A stretch of 39,126 nt of DNA from Helochares maculicollis (lineage: Eukaryota > Arthropoda > Insecta > Coleoptera > Hydrophilidae), in NCBI GenBank assembly GCA_033557835.1, contig JAWQRO010000432.1, forward strand, positions 1-39,126, given 5' to 3'. Below are positions 33,299 to 39,126 of the stretch, in pieces. Under the pieces are notes generated by a model that saw only the letters and a program-made list of their open reading frames with translations, ran no database searches and had not been told where the DNA came from. How positions within the stretch are numbered: position 1 is the stretch's first letter; each line of letters opens with the position of its first letter. Made by a program: the position numbers and the translations under genes.

Positions 33299-35515
33299 CT
33301 GTAAAGAAAGAAAGTCATAAAATAGCGCGTTTGATACTTTTTCTGCATATAGTAAATATTTTATTTTTGTAATAATTTTAAGACCCATGAGATAAAATGC
33401 ATGTGTCTGTATTTCATATATTTTAAAATATACACATAGTAAAAATATGAATTCTTATATAAAGCAAACGGGAATACCTTTTAGAAGCTATAAGATTGAT
33501 ATACCAAGACGGATGTTTATTACATATGACACTGACAACAAAAGGTATTGCCCGCTTACTCTTATAATTTTATAAATTTCATTTACTATTTGCAAAAATC
33601 TGTTAGATATTAATAAGAAATGTGATTATTTTGCAACCATTGAAACGATAAAAATGCAGTGTTGAAAGAACGTGTTTTAAATTTTTAGTTGAAATGAAAA
33701 ATTGCATACTTTCAATGGCTTCAAAAAGGTTGATAATGAAAAATGATACGTGTAATTGGGATTAATAGTGATTTTTATTCCTGCAATAGCATTAGTTGCA
33801 CTCAGCCAGGGTAAAATTAAAAATAAAATTAGTGGGTTAAAGTAAACAATTGTAATGCAGAGTTAAAAAATGCTCATTGCATCCACTATTAATAGTTTGG
33901 GTCCAAGAAAGGAAACAAGATTCACGGAAAGAAATGGGATTTAAATATTAGGTTGAAGAATTGTATTCATGTGAACTAAATGAATATAAAACAAATAACA
34001 GACGTCGTTTAAAAATACCAACCTAATGGCTGTATTATGGTCATCACAAATTAAAAAATTGCATAAATTCAAAGACAATAGCCAAACGTATGCTTAGATA
34101 TGCCGACTATTAATTTAGTACTTAAAGTATTACTTTTGCAACTTTGATAATAGATAAAATCTGGGTATACTTGACTAATAGTTTTACAGCTTGGGAGCTA
34201 TTAGTCACTTATGTTAGAATTGTTCCTACTATGGAGTGAATTTTATGATCAAATGTGAAATATGAAAACCTTTTCTATTAAAATGGTTGCCGAAAATTCA
34301 TACTTCATAAATAATATGCGATACATGTTGGCAATTAATTATGTAGTTTGGCAGTTGTTATTTTTATAAATAAAAGAAAATAATTCATTTGATGCCCGTT
34401 TGTGATAATACAAGTTTTTTAACATATTGAATGACAATACAGGACATATAGACTACATGAACTAATTGAACTGAAGAGCCGCAAATGACCTATTACAAGA
34501 TAAAGAAAAGAAAACTGTTTTTGAGTTTTTAAAAAAACAGTGCAGATATTTTCATTAACAGAAAAAATTTAAAATGACTTGAAGGTTGATGTAATTGATG
34601 GGGATGAGATATTATTTACCTATCCTCATAAATTAGTTAAAAATGAAAAATATTTTAAATACAGTCACCATGAGTATTCTAAAGAACTTGCATGCTCTTT
34701 TAATGCATGCAAGTGAGCATGTCCGAAAGGTTTACATGCTTTTTGTAGTTTAATTAAATAGAAAAACCATATCGCAAGCATAATAAAACTTGTATTTCAT
34801 TTATTGTGTCGCAAGCACATATTACTTTTGCAATTATTGAAAGTAAACCTTGTGAACGTATAAACTAAGATTCTAACCTTTGAAAATATAATTCACATTC
34901 CAGTTTTTCTGTACAAATATGTGTTGTACAAAGTATCTTTAAGGTCTAAAACCAGCTAACTAAGTGTATAATGTTAAATTAAGAATAATTTAATGTAAGC
35001 TTAATTTAATTTAATTTTTTTTTTGTTGAAAATTGAATTGTGACCTAAAATTAATACTGATCTAAATATTAGTCATTTCTAAATTTCATAAATTCTGTGT
35101 CCATATAAATTCATACAACAAAAATTTTATTTTTGCAGTTTTCATCCCTAATAAAGGAAATGGAGATGCAACTAAAGTACAGCCAATTTAAATTCTACTA
35201 TTAAAATGCAATATATAGTTCTATTGCACAAACTTATTAACATTGAATAATTAGGTTAAATGTGCAAATTGGTGTATTGTATAATATAATACACACCAAA
35301 CAAAAATAAATACCAAAAGCTCAATATTTACATTACCAAACATTTCAATGAATCGTCATGGAAACTTATTCTGAACTGATGTTTTTAACCGAAATCCTAT
35401 TAAATCCAGTTAGTGGAACTTTTGTTATGTTTTTGAAACATATTCTGGTGCACTGAAATAATAATTAATGTCTGCTAAATATAATGCAATTTTGATTCTA
35501 TTCTTGTCCTTCAGT
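33299..35515. other. probable intron or upstream DNA of the BAZ2-type gene
   Basis: No exon of the missing BAZ2 N-terminus was recognised. A perfect 10-bp inverted repeat, ACTTGCATGC and GCATGCAAGT, separated by 9 bases, lies at 34686-34714. Otherwise AT-rich with nothing assigned. Confidence 0.45.
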
Positions 35516-35529
35516 TCAAAATACATATA

Positions 35530-35770
35530 TTTTATAAAAATTCGCATTTGCGATTTTCCACAAGCAACATTGAAACAGGAAAATGGTGTTAATGATGTAA
35601 CTCATATGTCTAATACACAAAAAAATATATGAAAACAAACGTTTCATAATGATCCTTTTATTGTGCGGACGACTACTCTCAGTCTGTTCAATCATAACAT
35701 TTTGGTTCATTCCATTCATTATGCAGCAAAAATGCCGTAGAATACATTGAAATTTAGCAGAATCCACTTA
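35530..35770 (-). mobile_element. possible piggyBac-like transposase fragment
   Basis: The minus-strand frame reads IMNGMNQNVMIEQ, SSRPHNKR and IIMKRLFSYIFLCI. This resembles the piggyBac block of the form MGGVDxxDQMxxxYxxxRKTxKWxKKxFFxLLD, which holds a catalytic Asp (here Asn). Only this block is recognisable, so the call is tentative. Confidence 0.4.
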
Positions 35771-37130
35771 ATATTTTTAATACTTAAACAGTTCTCATCA
35801 CATTACAACTATACAATCAGTCATTAACTATACCAGACAGTTTAAAACATAAACATATATTTTATAAGCCTGTACTAATTCTTATTTATTATGGGCAGGT
35901 CATGTAATTTTATGTAACATTTGAATTTTTTAGTATGCTGATTTTCATATTCTGTATACTGGTTTTTTCTTGGTACTGTTAGCATTAGTGTTATTTGTTT
36001 GTTGATTCTATGGCAGTTTTGCTTTTTCGGCAGAATTTTTCAGTAATTTTTAATCATAGAAAGGGAAAGTGCTAAACTTATTAGTTACAAAAAGTGACAA
36101 TCAATTACACAGCTTTAACTTTGAAAATTATATTTCTAGCGATGAGAGCAATCCTGGAAAATAAACCTCCAAAGTATTCGGAAAATATATTTGAAAATAG
36201 AGGCTTGAATGCTGGAGGAAGATGACCTTAAGACTAATCAACCTCTGCAGAACATTGTAATGGTTCTTTTTGTGTGCAAAAAATACACAGTCTCTTTTTC
36301 GGTTGGTTAGATTATGTATACAAGACAATGCAATGATGGCTGGACTATGTAAGTATATTATTCATAATACGAACAAAACAAACACAAATACCAATGTAGA
36401 TCTAAGCCTAACAAAAATCTGAAATTATAATGAAGAAGGGAAAATTTAATAGAATTATAGTTTTAATGGGCTATACAGTGAAAACAACCTCAAAATATCC
36501 CTTTGTAGAGACGCTTATATTTAAAGATATATGAGAAGCGTTGATTTATTCAAATCTTAGTGTTGACATTTTATTAAAAACTCATTTTTAAATGAAAACT
36601 CTACCAGACTTTGTAATAGAACCAATGCAAAATTTCCTCAGTATCAACCCCATAAACAAAGCCCAAGGAAGGACCCTTGAGAATATTATATTTATGTTGT
36701 TGGATCTTTGCTTAGGTATTTGATACCATTTGTGTTAAGGCAAGTTCTGTAATGGCATCCATACAGACCTTTCTTATAAAGAAATTTAGAGTTCGTTGCA
36801 TTATTCATCCAAACGGATGATTAAAGTTGAGAGAATAATCCATTTTAAAAAATGGGTAATATATGTATTGGCAAAAGGATGATATCTTATTTGAAGTATA
36901 GATACCAAGATACCAAGGAAGTTTGAATGATATTAATGATGCCAGCAAAAATAGCGGTTTATAAAAAGTAGAGATGGAATAACTTCTGTTCAACCAAATA
37001 ATAACAAATATATGAAAATTAAGCACATTTGCACATACAACAGGATTTTAATTAAAGTATCATTAATCTTAATTGCCAAAATAAATGAATCCGATTGCAA
37101 GAAGACAAGTAACGAAATCCAAATTCAAAT
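35771..37130. other. AT-rich sequence between piggyBac-like fragments
   Basis: Nothing certain. The minus-strand frame at 36128-36328 has no motif I know. The stretch may be older transposon sequence. Confidence 0.4.
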
Positions 37131-37139
37131 AATAAGAAC

Positions 37140-37312
37140 TCCAAGAGTGGACCCAGTAAGTAAATCAAAGAGAAATATGGTGCACTGCATCCTTTGGGTA
37201 ATTGTTGCATCAGGAAAGAAAAGATATTCCCAAAAGCCTAATCAAGTCTGCAGCTCGAAGAAAAGCGCAAAAAGAAAATTGTTAAATTTGTCAGGTTCCA
37301 CATCACGAGGGT
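37140..37312 (+). mobile_element. possible piggyBac-like C-terminal fragment, opposite strand
   Basis: The plus frame reads DPVSKSKRNMVHCILW, VIVASGKKRYSQKPNQVCSS and KKSAKRK. This resembles the end of piggyBac-like transposases, where a G-R-H-x6-PPTGKKK segment precedes a first Cys pair of the form RRCxVCSKKGKRKET. Later cysteines are not visible. It is on the opposite strand from the fragment at 35.5 kb, so it is a separate copy if real. Confidence 0.35.
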
Positions 37313-38935
37313 GAATGATAGAGCAAATTCGACATGTCCGTATGAGAGTTAATTAATTTCCAAAAAAATTGTATCTAAGCAACAGTGCTAGAGACAGATC
37401 TGCCAACTCAACCAGATTTGTTTCTGTGAGTAAATTTGAAGGGCAAGGCAGATGATCTTGGAGAATTGAAGCAATGAAGGAAAACATTAACAGTGAATTT
37501 GCTGCCATTGACAGTAACATGTTAGATTTTCAAGACCTTTTGTGATGCGGACTTGTCTTGCAATGATTAAGTCATATTTAGGTTCTTACCGCTCAACTTC
37601 ACAATGTTTTCCTGAGTTAATCGAAATTTAAAAAAGTCTGACCGAAGTGGTCCAAGATGTCCATCTTGTATTATAGAATGATTTTGATATTTTTAGTTTT
37701 ATATCTAAAAGGTTCGCTTATGAAAACATCTGAACACCTTTACCTAACTCATAAAATAATTGAAGCAATAAATTAAACATCTTGTAACATAACCATAATT
37801 ATTCTTTACAAAAATGAACCATATGTTGATATTACTAATAGATTGTCGACAGAAGAATAAGCAAGTTAAAATATTGTGTGCACTAGCAATGATCACCCAA
37901 ATATTAAAAAAAAATACTTGCAACAGCCCAATTGTCCTCCAAGTCTTGATTGCAATATGCTAAGAAAATTAAAAAACTCGTGACAAGATGGATGCTAAAG
38001 TAAATATATTGGAAACAAAATGAAACTTTTTGGTTCAAACAGTTGCTCAAAAAATCAGAATTCCTGTTATTTGTGCACTGGCCTTTGCGAGGATTGAAAA
38101 CATAAGATAAAATTGCAACGATTGGCAGAATTTATCAGCTACAACTCGTGCTAGAAGGTTATAATCGTGCTTTTGAAGTGATTTTCTAACGTACTAATGG
38201 ACGATGCCACAGCACAAAGTATGGCTTAAAAGTCATTTATAGCATAGTTAAAGTTCAAGTTCCCCAAAAAAATATTTGGCTTGATAGGTAACATGTTGCT
38301 GTGGTAGAAAAAGAAAGCTGCTATAAAATGTTCAATAAACCAGAAAAATTACCTTAAAATGCTTGAAAATATATTGTCGTTACCCCAATTATTAGGTCAT
38401 ATTTTAGAGAACCTGAAAATTGTATCTATCCTGATAACGAATTTACAGATTGACAATAGATTTTGTCAGGAATCGTTTTGTTATAAAATGCATTGGGCCT
38501 AGTAGTAAAAATAAACCAGGCAACACTTTTCTCTAGATAGTTTCTGAATGAAACAATGAGAAATTCATACCATCGTTTAATCAACACCAGTTACCGGCAT
38601 TTTGAAAAAAGCAAAAAAGCTGTAAATTCCCTAAAAAAAAAAAGGATTTCCACCATATGCTAACAATAAGAGTTGTATTCAGCCATGCCCTGGTCAGAGA
38701 ATAGAGGGAATTACATATTATATATTAGATATAATGAGAACTATGATTAGGAGCATAAACCAGATTCAGTTGTTTGATAAAAAAAATAGTGCTATCAGTA
38801 TGTTATGATTAAAATTTTCTGCGGTTATACATCGTAAGGTTGGGCCTTGAAGTATTCGTATTTTGGTATAAGACATCATATTTTAAGTGTCTTTTGAGCC
38901 AAATAAGCATCATTTGCAGGAACTTTTGATTTATT
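37313..38935. other. AT-rich sequence without recognised features
   Basis: Scattered coding-like fragments occur (for example IPVICALAFARIENI near 38060), all broken by stops. It may be old transposon sequence. No gene is called. Confidence 0.4.
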
Positions 38936-38939
38936 TTTG

Positions 38940-39126
38940 TAAAGGCTGCCGTGTACAAAAACTTCAAATTGGAAGATTGATTGGACCAAGATTCATGTCA
39001 AATCCAATTACTCACATTAGACGCGACTCGAACACTAATTTCACAATGTGAAAAAATCATAAGAAATGTCTGGCATAATTTAATGATATTTTTACAACGT
39101 ATACTCACTGATGATGAGAAATGGAT
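38940..39126 (+). mobile_element. mariner transposase fragment running off the window edge
   Basis: The frame running to the edge reads LDATRTLISQCEKIIRNVW then LQRILTDDEKW. This is the mariner block with a form like FLxRIVTGDEKW, which contains the first catalytic Asp. The Gly is replaced by Asp. The rest of the element, if present, is beyond the window. Confidence 0.6.

Noticed and set aside
1..39126. CRISPR arrays, tRNA and rRNA genes, bacterial operons
   Set aside because: No regularly spaced repeats, no tRNA A/B-box cloverleaf and no rRNA-like conserved tract were recognised; intron structure shows the DNA is eukaryotic.

Overview
The window is nuclear DNA of an animal, most likely an insect. 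It is strongly AT-rich, its genes carry GT-AG introns, and it holds decayed mariner, piggyBac-like and non-LTR retrotransposon copies. One gene encodes the U11/U12 35K protein of the minor spliceosome. As I recall, Drosophila has lost that protein, which argues for a non-dipteran insect (inference). There is no sign of bacterial operons, CRISPR arrays, tRNA or rRNA genes.

Layout. 1-5392: AT-rich, no confident gene; a possible last exon of a minus-strand gene lies at the left edge. 5393-6948 (+): DPH3 (3 exons), then the RNA polymerase III subunit RPC7/POLR3G (2 exons). The two reading frames are 18 nt apart on one uninterrupted exon, so they look dicistronic. 8961-11358 (-): SNRNP35, with a 12-nt first coding exon. 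11359-13442: a divergent intergenic region with two long imperfect palindromes (MITE-like). The second lies just upstream of TRMU and carries a CRE-type TGACGTCA in each arm. 13443-16299 (+): TRMU, six exons. 16310-18114 (-): RBMX2, four exons with a 14-nt first coding exon, convergent with TRMU and only 10 bp from it. 19384-20261 (+): an unrecognised three-exon gene. 20262-23066: a decayed non-LTR reverse transcriptase split by a (TA)n tract. 23067-23567 (-): NDUFA11, intronless. 24540-25624: a tandem pair of about 550-bp repeats ending in a small hairpin; a third, truncated copy sits in TRMU intron 2. 27997-33298 (-): the 3' part of a BAZ2/toutatis-type gene (two PHD fingers plus a bromodomain). 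A 4.3-kb intron splits the bromodomain and holds a mariner inside a piggyBac-like element plus a second mariner. 33299-39126: probably more of this gene's intron or upstream sequence, with further piggyBac-like remains and a mariner cut off by the window edge.

Five of the seven recognised genes act in RNA metabolism or translation. DPH3/Kti11 serves diphthamide synthesis and, by family knowledge, the Elongator/tRNA wobble pathway. RPC7 is part of Pol III. SNRNP35 belongs to the U12 spliceosome, RBMX2 to the major spliceosome, and TRMU makes 2-thiouridine at the wobble base of mitochondrial tRNAs. NDUFA11 (complex I) and BAZ2 (chromatin) complete the set. They are not an operon apart from the DPH3-RPC7 pair, and the clustering may be chance.

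Exon borders were set by reading splice sites and phase by eye and by recalled family resemblance; no search was run. The best candidates for new biology are the DPH3-RPC7 dicistron, two sense-strand intronic reading frames (RPC7 intron, RBMX2 intron 1) that are phase-compatible with the upstream exon, and the CRE-bearing palindrome at the TRMU promoter.
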